Counted from the stretch's first letter, positions 1 through 10,855 are shown. The stretch: DNA of 64,000 bases from Vreelandella lionensis (GCF_002087295.1 NZ_MWVI01000019.1:46011-110010), one strand, 5' to 3'. Made by a program: numbers and translations. Notes: generated from the letters alone by a model not told the origin.

Positions 1-522
1 TGGCTAAATCCATGCCCTTCAGGCCTGGGAACGCCTTCGCCGCCGCCAGCGCCCGCTCTACGGCATCCTCACCTTCTGCATCGGCACCCGCCAGAATCGC
101 ACCGTTCTGGGCACCTTTATCGCGCAAAATACGCGTCAGGCGGCGGGTATCGATATCCGCAATACCCAGCACGTTTTGGCTTTTCAGGTAATCAGAGAGG
201 GTTTGCTCAGAACGGAAGCTGCTGGCCAGCAAAGGGAGATCGCGAATTACCAAGGCCAGCTGCCGCAATCGAGGCGGACTCTACATCTTCGGAGTTAATG
301 CCAGTGTTGCCGATGTGCGGGTAAGTCAGGGTGACGATTTGGCGGGTGTAAGAGGGGTCGGTGAGGATTTCCTGGTAGCCGGTCATGGCTGTATTGAACA
401 CCACCTCACCGCTTGTGACTCCATCCGGCGCCAATGGCAGTTCCATGAAACACACTGCCATCTTCCAGGGCCAATATCGCGGGTTTGCTCAATGCGGGGT
501 TATTCAAGACAAGTTCTCCCAT
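1..522 (-). CDS. carA: Carbamoyl-phosphate synthase small subunit, 3' part missing, two frameshifts
   Basis: Glutaminase subunit of carbamoyl-phosphate synthase, feeding pyrimidine and arginine synthesis. The N-terminal CarA signature is clear: [17 protein letters not shown], then [17 protein letters not shown] and [10 protein letters not shown], then the [17 protein letters not shown] and [20 protein letters not shown] segments up to the window edge. The reading frame breaks twice, by an extra base near 446 and another near 251 (CTTGGT where CTGGTA is expected); both are repairable by removing one base. I use the ATG at 522. A TTG at 507 with a better-placed GGGAG ribosome site is a real alternative, and an in-frame ATG at 633 would give an unlikely extension through the leader terminator. 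In related genomes carA follows dapB; here a purine permease lies between them on the other strand. Confidence 0.93.
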
Positions 523-592
523 GCTGGTGGGAGCCTGTGGGCGCAGGCTCGGCGATCCGGTTGTCGGCGTTTGCGTGCAAACGTCGGGTCGT

Positions 593-638
593 AAAAAAGC
601 GGGACGAAGCCGACAATAAAAAATCGGTTTCATCCCGC
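593..638 (-). terminator. Attenuator-like terminator in the carA leader
   Basis: On the minus strand the 15-nt arms GCGGGATGAAACCGA and TCGGCTTCGTCCCGC pair (with G-U pairs) and are followed by six T. This is a textbook intrinsic terminator lying between the probable carA promoter region and carA itself, with no other minus-strand gene upstream that it could end. It therefore most likely acts as a leader attenuator. A 16-codon ORF (680 down to 630) stops inside the first arm, but it has no obvious Shine-Dalgarno sequence. The plus strand has no T-run after the stem. Confidence 0.7.
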
Positions 639-993
639 TTGTTGTTCTCTTTCCTTGGCCTTCATAACGGTGTTAGCCATGGCGCAGCATTTAGCTGACT
701 ACTTTTCCCACTTAACGGCCAGTGCAACAAGCGCGGTGCTCTCTCTACAGCTCTTCACTGTAGATATTTTGCTGCTTTTTGCAGCCACTGGGCCAAAATT
801 TTTGGAATGTTACAGGATTTCTCGACTTTCGGCTAGCCCCAAAACTACCGATGACGTTATGCATAACGTTTTACTTTCGCAATCAGCATGTCATGCCCGT
901 TAGGCCGCTAATACGTTCCGAAAGCATTTTCGTATACGAAATTAATATATTTGGTTGTCCTCCTACTATTTTTTTGTCTACGCTTCCTACAAG

Positions 994-1009
994 CTGACCA
1001 AGTGGTCAA
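994..1009. promoter_or_regulatory. RutR-like operator
   Basis: CTGACCAAGTGGTCAA matches the published RutR consensus TTGACCA-NN-TGGTCAA at all fixed positions but the first. RutR is a TetR-family regulator that senses uracil/thymine and in E. coli acts on carAB and the rut operon. The site lies 48 bp before the permease start and in the region shared with carA, which fits a nucleobase-responsive switch. Which regulator actually binds is an inference. Confidence 0.5.
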
Positions 1010-1056
1010 ACTGTACTGTCGATAGCTCATCCAATAAATACAAAGAGAATATCCTC

Positions 1057-2414
1057 ATGCCACAAAGCCCTACGCCGTATTCCGGCTCACCACCCACTCA
1101 GGCTACAACCAGCCTGGATCATTACTTCAATGTCAGCCGCCGCGGCTCCTCGGTGAAGACCGAAGTGCTGGCAGGCATTGCGACGTTCCTGGCCGGGATG
1201 TATATCATCGTGGTCAATCCAGCCATCTTATCTGATGCTGGCATCCCTTTCTCTGCGGCCCTATCCGCCACAGTCGTTATCAGCTTTTTCAGTAGCTTAG
1301 CGATGGGCCTTTACGCTCGTAACCCGATTCTGGTCGCCCCTGGCATGGGCATGAATGCTCTTTTCACCTATACCTTGGTGCTTGGCGCAGGGCTGTCGTG
1401 GGAGGTTGCTCTAGGATGCGTATTTTGGTCGGGGTGTTGTTCGCGGTTCTAGCGCTATTTAACGTTCGCGAAGCGACTATCGAGGCCATTCCTGCCTCAT
1501 TACGCTATGCCATTACCTGCGGCATAGGCCTATTCATTACCTTTATCGGGCTCAAGAATGCTGGGTTTATCGTTGCTAATCCAGCAACCCTGGTTAGCCT
1601 CGGTGAATTAGATGCAAGTCTCATCACCTTCTTTATCGGCCTGATGGTCACGGCAATATTGGTAATACGCGGTTTCAATGGTGCGCTGATTTTAGGCATC
1701 GCCTTAACCACTTTGCTGGCAGCCCCTATGGGGCGTTTGTGGAGTGACGAAGTATTAGTGGTTTGGCAAGGCCTCGCCTCATGGCCGGACTTCTCAGCGG
1801 TCATGAAGGTCGACATTTTAGGCGCCCTCAAGGTGGCTTACTTGCCTTTCATTTTCGTGATGCTGTTCACTAACTTCTTCGACTCACTCTCCTGCTTCAT
1901 GGCCCTATCCGAGTCTGCTGATCTCAAGGACGCCAACGGCAATCCACGCAACCTTAAGCGCTCCATGACGGTGGATGCTTTCGCCTCAATGATTGCAGCC
2001 CCACTCGGCACCAGCGCTGCGCAGACCTTTATCGAATCTGGAGCGGGCGTCGCCCAGGGGGGCCGTACAGGACTCACCGCCGTGGTTATTGGCGTCCTGT
2101 TTCTACCCTTCCTGTTTCTCTCACCGCTGCTGTCTTTAGTCCCCAGTATCGCTACGGCGCCAGCCCTGGTGCTGGTTGGGCTGTTTATGATGGCGCCCAT
2201 TGGAAAGATCGACCGGAGCCGCCTCGAAGAAGCCTTCCCCGCATTTCTGGCCATCATATTAATGCCGCTGACCTACTCCATCACACTTGGCATTGCCTTT
2301 GGCTTTATCAGCTTTGTACTGATCCGGCTGGCTACCGGCAAGCTAGACGAGATTAAGCCTGCCATGTGGGCCTCAGCCCTGCTTGCGGTGGTTATGCTGC
2401 TAACCGCACAGTAG
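1057..2414 (+). CDS. NCS2 purine permease (AzgA/GhxP-type), one frameshift
   Basis: Inner-membrane proton-coupled nucleobase importer of the COG2252 branch of NCS2, whose characterised members carry adenine, guanine or hypoxanthine. Visible family marks are HYFNVSRRGSSVKTEVLAG at the N terminus, FLAGMYIIVVNPAIL, the APGMGMNALF motif and the SADLKDANGNP / GTSAAQTFIESGAGVAQGGRTG segments. About a dozen hydrophobic segments are present. The frame breaks at about 1,430, where one G is missing from a G run (WSG-VLFAVLALF restored by +1). The start is the ATG at 1057; the open frame upstream to 955 is not needed. It sits between dapB and carA on the opposite strand, so it is probably an insertion relative to the usual gene order. 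Confidence 0.88.
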
Positions 2415-2613
2415 CTAGCGCTTCAAACTACTGTTAGCTCAGCCAAAAACAGCACTCTGTCCTGTTCGCAGCCACATTTAGACTAAAAGCCCATTCAAAA
2501 ATAACGGTGAGTCCATACGACTCAACCTGCGCGCAGGCTCAGAGGCAATCCATAACGTTACGCTCTGCAGCCAGCACTACGCATATCGAGAGGCTACGTG
2601 CCGTCCTACCTCA

Positions 2614-3420
<807 letters not shown>

Positions 3421-3535
3421 GGAAACTCCTACGCGTGCGCTATTTGGCATCAACTAGAAACAAAAAGAGGTGGCCGCGATTATAGCAGACCACCCTTAGC
3501 GATGCGGCGCTAACGGCAGCGCCCTTCATGCACTT

Positions 3536-3817
3536 TCAATTCTCCCAGACAATCTCCAGCGACTCGTCTTTCGCCATACGCATTAGATGGCTCTCGACCA
3601 CGCCCTCTAGCTGGTCCAAGTGCTCTTCTTCCAGGGTTTCGATGGAGACCAGTAGCCGATCAGGTGCGGCGTGCATCAGGCAAGTACCGCTGGCAAACAC
3701 GATCTTGGCGTCCTGCTTACTGTGCTCCACCTCAAGCTTATGCGCCCAGTGTTTACACAGGCGGTTGATCAACCGCGCGCCGGATGGGGTGGCAATTTCT
3801 GCTCGGGATAAAGGCAT
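3536..3817 (-). CDS. DUF2218 family protein
   Basis: A 93-residue protein without membrane segments or signal peptide. It matches my memory of the DUF2218 family (small proteins with LINRLCKHWAHKLEVE and MHAAPDRLLVSIE-like segments). No biochemical role is established that I know of. A GGAGAG ribosome site precedes the ATG at 3817. It lies 115 bp upstream of dapB on the same strand and could be cotranscribed with it. Confidence 0.7.
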   Translation of the reverse strand: MPLSRAEIATPSGARLINRLCKHWAHKLEVEHSKQDAKIVFASGTCLMHAAPDRLLVSIETLEEEHLDQLEGVVESHLMRMAKDESLEIVWEN

Positions 3818-3989
3818 GCGGCTCTCTCCAATTTAATAGGAGCGATTACCTACTAGCCTAATCCTCACAGCGAAAAGAGCCAAGCAGCGAATGAGAATTC
3901 GTTGCGACGGTGTGTTCGGCGACTCACTGCCCTTACTATCAAAAGCCGTGGTAATCTCCAACCAAGCCTAAGCAATTTTAGAGACAACA

Positions 3990-4934
3990 ATGACAGATGA
4001 GACACTAAAATGCCTGACCGCCCTACGGGTAGGCCACAGCCGAGGCCGACTAGCAGCGAATAAGCCCTGCTTACTGCGGGCGATTATTTGTGAAATACAA
4101 AACGGGCACATTAACACGCCGACGGTTGCCATTGATGACCGGCTACTAGCGCGTTATTTCGATTTGTATGAAGCCGCCACCGGTGACCGTCAGTCGGCTA
4201 ACCCTCACCTGCCACTTTGGCACCTAAAGGGCGACCAAGGCGTTTCTGGCGCACTTTGGGAGCCGGTGTTTGATAACAGCATCGCTCGCGTTGCCAATAG
4301 CTTAGGCCAGCCTAAATCGCTTAAGGGCTTAAAGGCACTCTTCACACAGGCAGTGCTAGATAGCGCTCTATTTAGTGCCTTTCAGAATAAACAAATGGCT
4401 CATAACGCCAGCGCACTGATCGTAGCTCACTATTTCGCTGAAGAACCTCAGCAGCACGCGCTGAACACCTATTTAGCCAATGCGCTAGAGAGCGGCGATT
4501 ACGAAAAGCACCCCGATAGCTTAGTGGGCGACGTTAAGGAGACACATCAACAGCAGGCACGCTCAGCCGCTTTTCGCACTCTGGTATTGGAAGCCTACGA
4601 CTACCGCTGTGCCGCCACTCGTTTGCGCTTTATCACGCCAGACTACCGTTATCTGGTAGAAGCCGCCCACTTAATTCCTTTCGCCGAAAGCTACGACGAC
4701 CGCCCTACAAATGGCTTAGCACTGACGCCCAATTTACACTGGGCGATGGATAACCGATTGATCGCGCCGGGGCCGGACCATAAATGGCATGTCAGCCCAA
4801 CTCTTGATGACTTTATGCCAGATAACGCATGGCTTCAGCAGTTGCATGGTCAAGCGGTGGTGCTGCCCCGAGCCAAACGCTGGCAGCCCAATCAACAGGC
4901 CTTAGCGTGGCGAATGGATCACCTTTTGCGCTGA
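3990..4934 (+). CDS. HNH endonuclease with ScoMcrA-like sulfur-binding N terminus
   Basis: A 314-residue protein likely acting as a type IV (modification-dependent) restriction enzyme. Residues ~8-85 (LRVGHSRGRLAANKPCLL ... LPLWHL) resemble the N-terminal DNA sulfur-binding domain of ScoMcrA-type enzymes, which recognise phosphorothioate DNA. Residues ~190-255 form an HNH_2 type nuclease: AAH(227)LIPF, N(241)GLAL and N(248)LH(250)W give the H-N-H triad. The gene is intact, stands alone, and lies inverted inside the dnaJ-dapB interval, which in related genomes is usually tight; that suggests acquisition. No methylase or dnd-type sulfur-modification genes are in the window, as expected for an enzyme that attacks foreign modified DNA. 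The HNH domain is secure; the sulfur-binding assignment is by pattern memory. Confidence 0.72.
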   Translation: MTDETLKCLTALRVGHSRGRLAANKPCLLRAIICEIQNGHINTPTVAIDDRLLARYFDLYEAATGDRQSANPHLPLWHLKGDQGVSGALWEPVFDNSIARVANSLGQPKSLKGLKALFTQAVLDSALFSAFQNKQMAHNASALIVAHYFAEEPQQHALNTYLANALESGDYEKHPDSLVGDVKETHQQQARSAAFRTLVLEAYDYRCAATRLRFITPDYRYLVEAAHLIPFAESYDDRPTNGLALTPNLHWAMDNRLIAPGPDHKWHVSPTLDDFMPDNAWLQQLHGQAVVLPRAKRWQPNQQALAWRMDHLLR

Positions 4935-4943
4935 AGCAGATAC

Positions 4944-4977
4944 AAAAACGCCCCAGCACACTGAAGTGCTGAGGCGC
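4944..4977 (-). terminator. Terminator after dnaJ
   Basis: On the minus strand an 11-bp stem (CGCCTCAGCAC with GTGCTGGGGCG, one G-T pair) with a 6-nt loop is followed by five T. It lies 26 bp beyond the dnaJ stop. It may also serve the HNH gene from the other side, though the plus-strand T run is only three. Confidence 0.75.
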
Positions 4978-5002
4978 TTTGCGTAGTGGCGCTATACCGC
5001 CC

Positions 5003-6157
5003 TTACGGCTTCATCTCTTCAAAGAACTTCTTCACGCTGTCGAAGAAGCCAGTCTTCTTCGGCGAGTGGCTATGACTATTGCTGTCATCAAAGCTCTTTT
5101 GCAGCTGGCGAAGCAGGTCTTTTTGCTCGTCGTTGAGGTTGACGGGCGTTTCCAACACTACTTTGCACAGCAGGTCGCCGGGGGCACCGCCGCGTACCGG
5201 CTTCACGCCTTTACCGCGCAGGCGGAAGAGCTTGCCGGTTTGGGTTTCCGGCGGGATCTTCAGTTTCACGCGACCATCCAGCGTGGGCACTTCCAGCTCG
5301 CCACCTAACGCTGCATCAACAAAGTTGATCGGCACGTCACACTGCAGGTGCTTACCATCGCGTTTGAAGATGTGGTGCGGCTTGATGGCGACCTGAACGT
5401 ACAAATCGCCCGCTGGGCCGCCGTTGACGCCGCTCTCACCTTCGCTATTGAGGCGAATGCGGTCACCGGTATCCACGCCCGGCGGAATCTTCACCGAGAG
5501 AGTGCGGGTTTCACGCACGCGGCCTTCGCCGTTACATTTATGGCACGGCACCTTGATGTGCTGGCCACTGCCGTGACAGGTGGGGCAGGTTTGCTGGACC
5601 GCAAAGAAGCCCTGCTGCATACGTACCTGACCGTGGCCATGGCAAGTGGGGCAAGTCTCTTTGGTGGAGCCTGGCTCGGCGCCACCACCGTCACAGCGGT
5701 CACACTCGATATGGCGCGGGACGCGAATATCCACCGTGGTGCCCGCCACCGCGCTCTCTAGATCCAGCTCTAGGTTGTAGCGCAGGTCGGAACCGCGGGC
5801 GGGTGCGTTGGGCCCACGACGACGGCCACCGCCGCCACCGAAAATATCGCCAAACACATCGCCGAAGATGTCGCTGAAATCGCCAGCGCCACCGCCGCCG
5901 AAGCCACCACCTCCAAAGCCGCCGCCCTGGCCATCCACACCGGCGTGACCGAACTGGTCGTAGGCCGCGCGCTTCTCGCCATCGCTCAAGACTTCGTAGG
6001 CTTCCGACACTTCACGGAATTTTTCCGCTGCGGTGTTATCGTCCGGGTTTCGATCAGGGTGGAATTTTTGCGCCAGACGGCGATAGGCCTTTTTGATCTC
6101 TTTCTGATCGGCCCCTTTTTCGACACCCAGGACTTCGTAATAATCGCGTTTGGACAT
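5003..6157 (-). CDS. dnaJ: Chaperone DnaJ
   Basis: Hsp40 co-chaperone that delivers clients to DnaK and stimulates its ATPase. All four regions are present in 384 residues: J domain with the HPD motif ([10 protein letters not shown], ~32-35), a Gly/Phe-rich linker (~75-115), the zinc domain with four CxxCxGxG repeats ([32 protein letters not shown]) and the C-terminal substrate-binding domains. The frame is intact and the length normal. It is the distal gene of grpE-dnaK-dnaJ, 109 bp after dnaK. Confidence 0.97.
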   Translation of the reverse strand: MSKRDYYEVLGVEKGADQKEIKKAYRRLAQKFHPDRNPDDNTAAEKFREVSEAYEVLSDGEKRAAYDQFGHAGVDGQGGGFGGGGFGGGGAGDFSDIFGDVFGDIFGGGGGRRRGPNAPARGSDLRYNLELDLESAVAGTTVDIRVPRHIECDRCDGGGAEPGSTKETCPTCHGHGQVRMQQGFFAVQQTCPTCHGSGQHIKVPCHKCNGEGRVRETRTLSVKIPPGVDTGDRIRLNSEGESGVNGGPAGDLYVQVAIKPHHIFKRDGKHLQCDVPINFVDAALGGELEVPTLDGRVKLKIPPETQTGKLFRLRGKGVKPVRGGAPGDLLCKVVLETPVNLNDEQKDLLRQLQKSFDDSNSHSHSPKKTGFFDSVKKFFEEMKP

Positions 6158-6215
6158 GGGTCCTACGCCTCCTGGTTAGCTACGCACTATAGGCGTCTCG
6201 GCCGCGGAAACAGCA

Positions 6216-6237
6216 ACGCGGGAGTTGCCTCCCGCGT
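6216..6237. repeat. dnaK-dnaJ intergenic hairpin
   Basis: ACGCGGGAG and CTCCCGCGT form a perfect 9-bp stem with a TTGC loop between dnaK and dnaJ. There is no T-run on the minus strand, so it is more likely an mRNA-stabilising or processing hairpin than a terminator. Such a structure could help set the higher DnaK than DnaJ level. Confidence 0.5.
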
Positions 6238-6266
6238 CACCACTTTCCTTGGCAGAAAGAGGTGGG

Positions 6267-8199
6267 TTACTGCTTCTTCTTGTCGTCGTTGACTTCTTCG
6301 TACTCGGCGTCAACCACGTCATCGTCCTGCTTGGTGTTGGCTTCTTCAGCGCCTTCCCCCACCCGCCTGGGCCGCTTCTGCCTGCTCGGCGTGCATCTTC
6401 TGTGCCAGCTGGCCGGAAACTTCGGTCAGTGCATCCAGCTTCTTCTGGATGTTATCCTGGTCATCGGTTTTCACCGCTTCTTCCAGCTCGGCGATGGCGG
6501 TTTCGATGGCCTGTTTCTCGTCATCGGTCGCTTTGTCGCCCGCTTCTTGAACGGTCTTGCGAGTGGCGTGAATCATGCCATCCGCTTGGTTACGCAGCTG
6601 CACCAGCGCTTCGAACTTTTTGTCTTCGTCCGCGTGGGCTTCGGCATCACGTACCATTTGCTCGATCTCTTCATCGGAGAGGCCGCTGGACGCTTTGATG
6701 ACGATGGACTGCTCTTTGCCAGTCGCCTTGTCTTTAGCAGACACGTTCAGGATACCGTTGGCGTCCAGGTCGAAAGCAACTTCGATCTGCGGTACACCGC
6801 GCGGTGCCGGCGGAATGTCGGCGAGGTCGAAACGACCCAGCGACTTGTTCTGCGACACTTGCTTACGCTCACCCTGTACGACGTGAATGGTCACGGCCGT
6901 CTGGTTATCATCCGCGGTCGAGAAGGTTTGCGTCTTCTTGGTCGGGATGGTGGTGTCCTTGTCGATCAGCGGCGTCATCACGCCACCCAGGGTTTCGATA
7001 CCCAGGGTCAGAGGGGTAACGTCAAGCAGCAGAACGTCTTTTACGTCGCCACCCAATACACCGCCTTGAATCGCAGCGCCCACGGCAACCGCTTCATCCG
7101 GATTCACGTCTTTACGTGCTTCTTTGCCGAAGAAGTCAGCCGCTTTCTTCTGAACCATCGGCATGCGGGTCTGACCGCCGACCAGGATCACTTCGTCGAT
7201 TTCAGAAGCAGACAGGCCTGCATCTTTCAGCGCCATTTTGCACGGCTCAAGCGAACGCTGAACCAGCTCTTCTACCAGCGACTCCAGCTTGGCACGGGTC
7301 ACCTTCACATTGAGGTGTTTCGGGCCAGTGTTGTCGGCAGTGATGTAGGGCAGGTTCACATCGGTCTGCTGCGCGCTGGAAAGCTCGATTTTGGCTTTCT
7401 CGGCGGCTTCTTTCAGACGCTGCATGGCTAGGTTGTCGCCAGACAGGTCGATGCCGCTGTCAGACTTGAACTGGTCAACCAGGTAGTTGATCAGCGCCAA
7501 GTCAAAATCTTCACCGCCCAGGAAGGTGTCGCCGTTAGTAGCCAACACCTCAAACTGGGTCTCGCCATCAACGTCGGCAATTTCAATGATTGAGATATCG
7601 AAAGTACCGCCACCCAGGTCGTAAACCGCGATGGTTTTATCACCACGGGTCTTGTCCATACCATAGGCAAGCGCGGCAGCAGTCGGCTCATTGATGATGC
7701 GCTTAACGTCTAGACCGGCAATACGACCCGCATCTTTAGTGGCCTGACGCTGGCTATCGTTAAAGTAAGCCGGAACAGTGATGACCGCTTCAGTGACCGG
7801 CTCGCCGAGGTAGTCTTCGGCGGTTTTCTTCATTTTCTTCAGCACTTCCGCGCTTACCTGCGGCGGTGCCATTTTTTTGCCTTTTACTTCTACCCACGCA
7901 TCGCCGTTATCAGCTTCAGCGATTTTGTACGGCACCATTTTGATGTCTTTTTTTACAACGTCGTCTTTGAAGCGACGACCAATCAAACGCTTGATGGCGT
8001 AAAGGGTGTTTTCCGGGTTGGTAACGGCTTGGCGCTTGGCGGCCTGGCCTACCAGGGTTTCACCATCGTCGGTGTAAGCAATGATGGAAGGCGTGGTACG
8101 ACCGCCTTCGGCGTTTTCAATGACTTTAGCGCTGTCACCATCGAGCACGGCCACACAAGAGTTAGTGGTGCCCAGGTCGATACCAATAATGCGTCCCAT
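6267..8199 (-). CDS. dnaK: Chaperone DnaK, one frameshift near the C terminus
   Basis: Hsp70 chaperone. Clear marks are [14 protein letters not shown] at the N terminus, [15 protein letters not shown], the phosphate-2 segment [26 protein letters not shown] and the linker/substrate domain [15 protein letters not shown]. The uninterrupted frame ends at residue 617 because of one extra G in a G run at about 6,357. Removing it restores the expected acidic tail ending in [19 protein letters not shown] with the stop at 6267-6269. It has its own sigma-32 promoter downstream of grpE. Confidence 0.97.
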
Positions 8200-8292
8200 A
8201 GCAAAAACCTCGAATTCGGTTGAAACAAAACTGATGTTTTACGCCGCTGTTACTTACTTGGCGTCTGCGGGTTTTCCCGCGGGTTGCCCTTT

Positions 8293-8320
8293 ATTTGGGG
8301 GCCGCTTGCAGCATTTCAAG
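8293..8320 (-). promoter_or_regulatory. Sigma-32 heat-shock promoter of dnaK
   Basis: On the minus strand CTTGAAA is followed after 13 bp by CCCCAAAT. This fits the RpoH consensus CTTGAAA-N13-15-CCCCATNT with one mismatch in the -10. It lies in the grpE-dnaK gap, about 95 bp before the dnaK start, and allows dnaK-dnaJ to be transcribed without grpE. Confidence 0.75.
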
Positions 8321-8351
8321 GGCTTTTTTTACTGCGTTGCGTCAACGCGGC

Positions 8352-8981
8352 TTAATTCGCTTTTTGACTGACGACCACCATGGCCGGGCGCACGAGGCGT
8401 CCGTTCAGTAGATAGCCTTTCTGCATTACTTCCATAACCGTGTTGGGATCTAGCTCTGGGTTCGGCACCATCGCCATGGCTTCGTGTACCTGCGGGTCGA
8501 AGGGCTCGCCGTGGGGCTCAATGCTCTCGACGCCAAACTTGCTCAGCACGTCTAGCTGCATTTTTAGCGTCATGGAGACACCTTCAAGGTGCACCTCGGC
8601 GGCATCGCCTTGCATGCTTTCCAGGGCTTTCTCCAAGCTATCCACCACAGGCAGCAGCTCTTTGACGAATTTCTCAAGGGCAAACTTGCGCGCTTTCTCG
8701 GCTTCTTGCTCAGCCCGGCGGCGTACGTTTTGAGCTTCAGCTGCCGCGCGCAGCGCTTGGTCTTTGGCTTCCGCTAGGCTCTGCTCCAGCTCTTCTACCT
8801 GGGCGGCTAGCACATCGGCTTCGGGGCTACCGACACTGCCTTCTAGCGGGGCATCGTCGTCAATCAGTCCTTCCAGTTCGCCTTCTACCAAACGCTCTTC
8901 TGCAGACTGATCCGTTACTTCTGCTTCCTGCTCTTGGCGTGCCAGCTCATCTTCCAACGGGGTTTGCGGTTCTTTTGCCAT
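8352..8981 (-). CDS. grpE: Nucleotide exchange factor GrpE
   Basis: Exchange factor that releases ADP from DnaK. The 209-residue protein has an acidic, low-complexity N terminus (~1-55), the long helical region (~55-115) with [20 protein letters not shown], and the C-terminal beta domain with [22 protein letters not shown] and [20 protein letters not shown]. Frame and length are normal. It is the first gene of the heat-shock operon, divergent from recN. Confidence 0.97.
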   Translation of the reverse strand: MAKEPQTPLEDELARQEQEAEVTDQSAEERLVEGELEGLIDDDAPLEGSVGSPEADVLAAQVEELEQSLAEAKDQALRAAAEAQNVRRRAEQEAEKARKFALEKFVKELLPVVDSLEKALESMQGDAAEVHLEGVSMTLKMQLDVLSKFGVESIEPHGEPFDPQVHEAMAMVPNPELDPNTVMEVMQKGYLLNGRLVRPAMVVVSQKAN

Positions 8982-9060
8982 GCCTTGCTCCTGAAATAAG
9001 TAGCGGTGCCGGTGGCGGCCACCTGAGTTAAGTAGCGGGTATTAACCACGTATGCAGCCT

Positions 9061-9088
9061 ATATGGGGGCCATAAAAGCCACCTCAAG
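9061..9088 (-). promoter_or_regulatory. Sigma-32 heat-shock promoter of grpE
   Basis: On the minus strand CTTGAGG, 13 bp, then CCCCATAT. The -10 is a perfect RpoH match and the -35 has five of seven bases. It is placed about 80 bp before grpE, so it should drive the whole grpE-dnaK-dnaJ unit. Confidence 0.8.
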
Positions 9089-9095
9089 AGGGGCA

Positions 9096-9131
9096 TTGAA
9101 GTGAGTTATCGACTACTGTATAAAACAACAA
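9096..9131 (+). promoter_or_regulatory. recN sigma-70 promoter with overlapping LexA box
   Basis: TTGAAG (9096-9101) and TATAAA (9119-9124) are spaced by 17 bp. A LexA-type box CTGTATAAAACAACAA (9116-9131) overlaps the -10; it fits CTGT-N8-ACAG with one mismatch at the last base. recN is SOS-regulated in E. coli, so placement and function agree. Confidence 0.75.
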
Positions 9132-9180
9132 TTATTGGATAAGTATCCAGCTTCTGTGCCGCACCGCCTCAGGAGGCCTT

Positions 9181-10855
9181 ATGCTTACGCAGCTAGCGAT
9201 CCAAGACTACGCTATCGTTGACCGCCTTGAACTCGACCTAACCCGTGGCATGACCGCCATTACGGGCGAAACTGGGGCGGGTAAATCCATTTTGCTGGGT
9301 GCCTTGGGCCTCTGCCTGGGTGAGCGCGCCGATGCTAGTAGCGTGCGCCATGGCTGTGAGCGCACCGACCTCTCTGCCCGTTTCGATATCCAGCCCCGGC
9401 CCGCCGCTACCGAATGGGGCTGTGGCCCGCGAACTGCCCGCCGACGAGTGCCTGCTGCGCCGAGTGGTGACCGCTAACGGGCGCTCCAAAGCATGGATTA
9501 ACGGCCATCCAGTGACTATCGCGGATTTAAAATCCCTGGGTGAGCAGCTGATTCAAATTCATGGCCAGCATGCCCACCAAGCCTTAATGCGCGAAGAAAC
9601 GCATTTGGCGCTACTGGATGACTACGCCGGTTTACGCGAACGCAGCCAACAGCTTGCTGAAACATTCCGTGAATGGCGCAACGTTCGGCGGCGGCTGAAA
9701 AAGCTCAGCGAAGAGGGCAGCGAAGTAGAAGCCAAACGCCAGCTGCTGCGCTATCAGGTTGAAGAACTCGATCAGTTAGGCTTGGCAGAAGGAGAGCTGC
9801 AAACCCTCGAAGAGGAGCAGCACACGCTGGCCCACGCTGAAGAAACACTGCGCGAAACCCAGTTTGCCGCCGACTGCTGTGAAAGCGATGAAGGCGGTGC
9901 GCTATCGCTACTCAACCAGGCCTACGCCCACCTCAGCGCCCTACCCGGCAGCGATAAAGGCACGCTTGCCAATACGCTCACCATGCTCAGCGACGCCCGC
10001 ATTCAGGTAGAAGAGGCCGCCAGCGAGCTGCACCGCTTAGCCAGCACCACTGAATTAGATCCTGAGCGCTTGGCGTGGGTGGAAGAGCGCATGGGCGATG
10101 TACACCGCATTGCCCGCAAGCACCACGTCGCCCCAGAGGAGATTTGCGCGCTGCACGCCCAGCTCAAACAAGAAGTGGCACAGTTGGAAGCCAGCGACGA
10201 TGATTTAGAAGCCCTCAGCAGCCAGGTGGCTGAGTACCGTGAGCGTTATCGCAGCGAAGCCAAACAGCTCACCGAAGCACGCCAAAAGGCCGCTGTTCGC
10301 TTGGGTAAAGAGGTGCAGCAACAGCTAGCCTTTCTTGGCCATGGGCAAAGCGCGTTTTGAAGTGGACGTTACCCCACGCGAAACGCCCTCACCGGAAGGG
10401 TTAGACCGTGTTCAGTTTCTGATCAGCGCCAACCCTGGCCAGCCCGCACGACCACTAACGAAAGTTGCCTCTGGCGGTGAGCTGTCGCGCATCAGCTTGG
10501 CCATTCAGGTAGTGGCAGCTTCGCATTCGACGATTCCAAGCCTAGTGTTTGATGAGGTCGACGTGGGCATCTCAGGGGCAACGGCAGAAATTGTTGGGCA
10601 ACTGCGACGCAAGCTAGGAGAAAACGGCCAGGTAATGACCGTGACCCACCTACCCCAAGTGGCCGCCCAGGCGCACCAGCACTTACATATTGAAAAACAC
10701 GCCAAGCGAGACACCACGCTGACCCATATGGCGCTACTGGACGAGCGCGGCCGTATCAGCGAACTGGCGCGAATGCTGGGGGGCGAACGCTTTCCGACCA
10801 AACGCTGGCCCACGCGCGGGAAATGCTGCACGCCAGCCAGTGCCTGCCCCACTGA
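9181..10855 (+). CDS. recN: DNA repair protein RecN, three frameshifts
   Basis: SMC-like ATPase for double-strand break repair. N-terminal Walker [22 protein letters not shown], then [16 protein letters not shown], a long coiled coil (~150-370), and the C-terminal signature [18 protein letters not shown] with Walker [15 protein letters not shown]. The frame breaks near 9,420, 10,335 and 10,790. After the last repair the protein ends [19 protein letters not shown] with a stop at 10853-10855, as expected for RecN, so the 40-odd residues read to 10895 are a frameshift tail. An AGGAGG-type site lies just before the start. Confidence 0.93.

Larger units (their letters stand above)
523..1056. promoter_or_regulatory. 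Divergent regulatory region between carA and the purine permease
   Basis: This 534-base stretch holds no convincing gene. From left to right it contains a short inverted repeat (568-574 with 577-583), the carA leader terminator (593-638), a perfect 16-bp palindrome ACGTTATGCATAACGT (854-869), a perfect 14-bp palindrome TTTCGTATACGAAA (928-941) and a RutR-like operator (994-1009). I could not assign -35/-10 elements with confidence for either direction. Confidence 0.6.

Noticed and set aside
523..633. 37-residue N-terminal extension of CarA from ATG 633
   Set aside because: It would be translated from the terminator hairpin itself and has no counterpart in CarA proteins.
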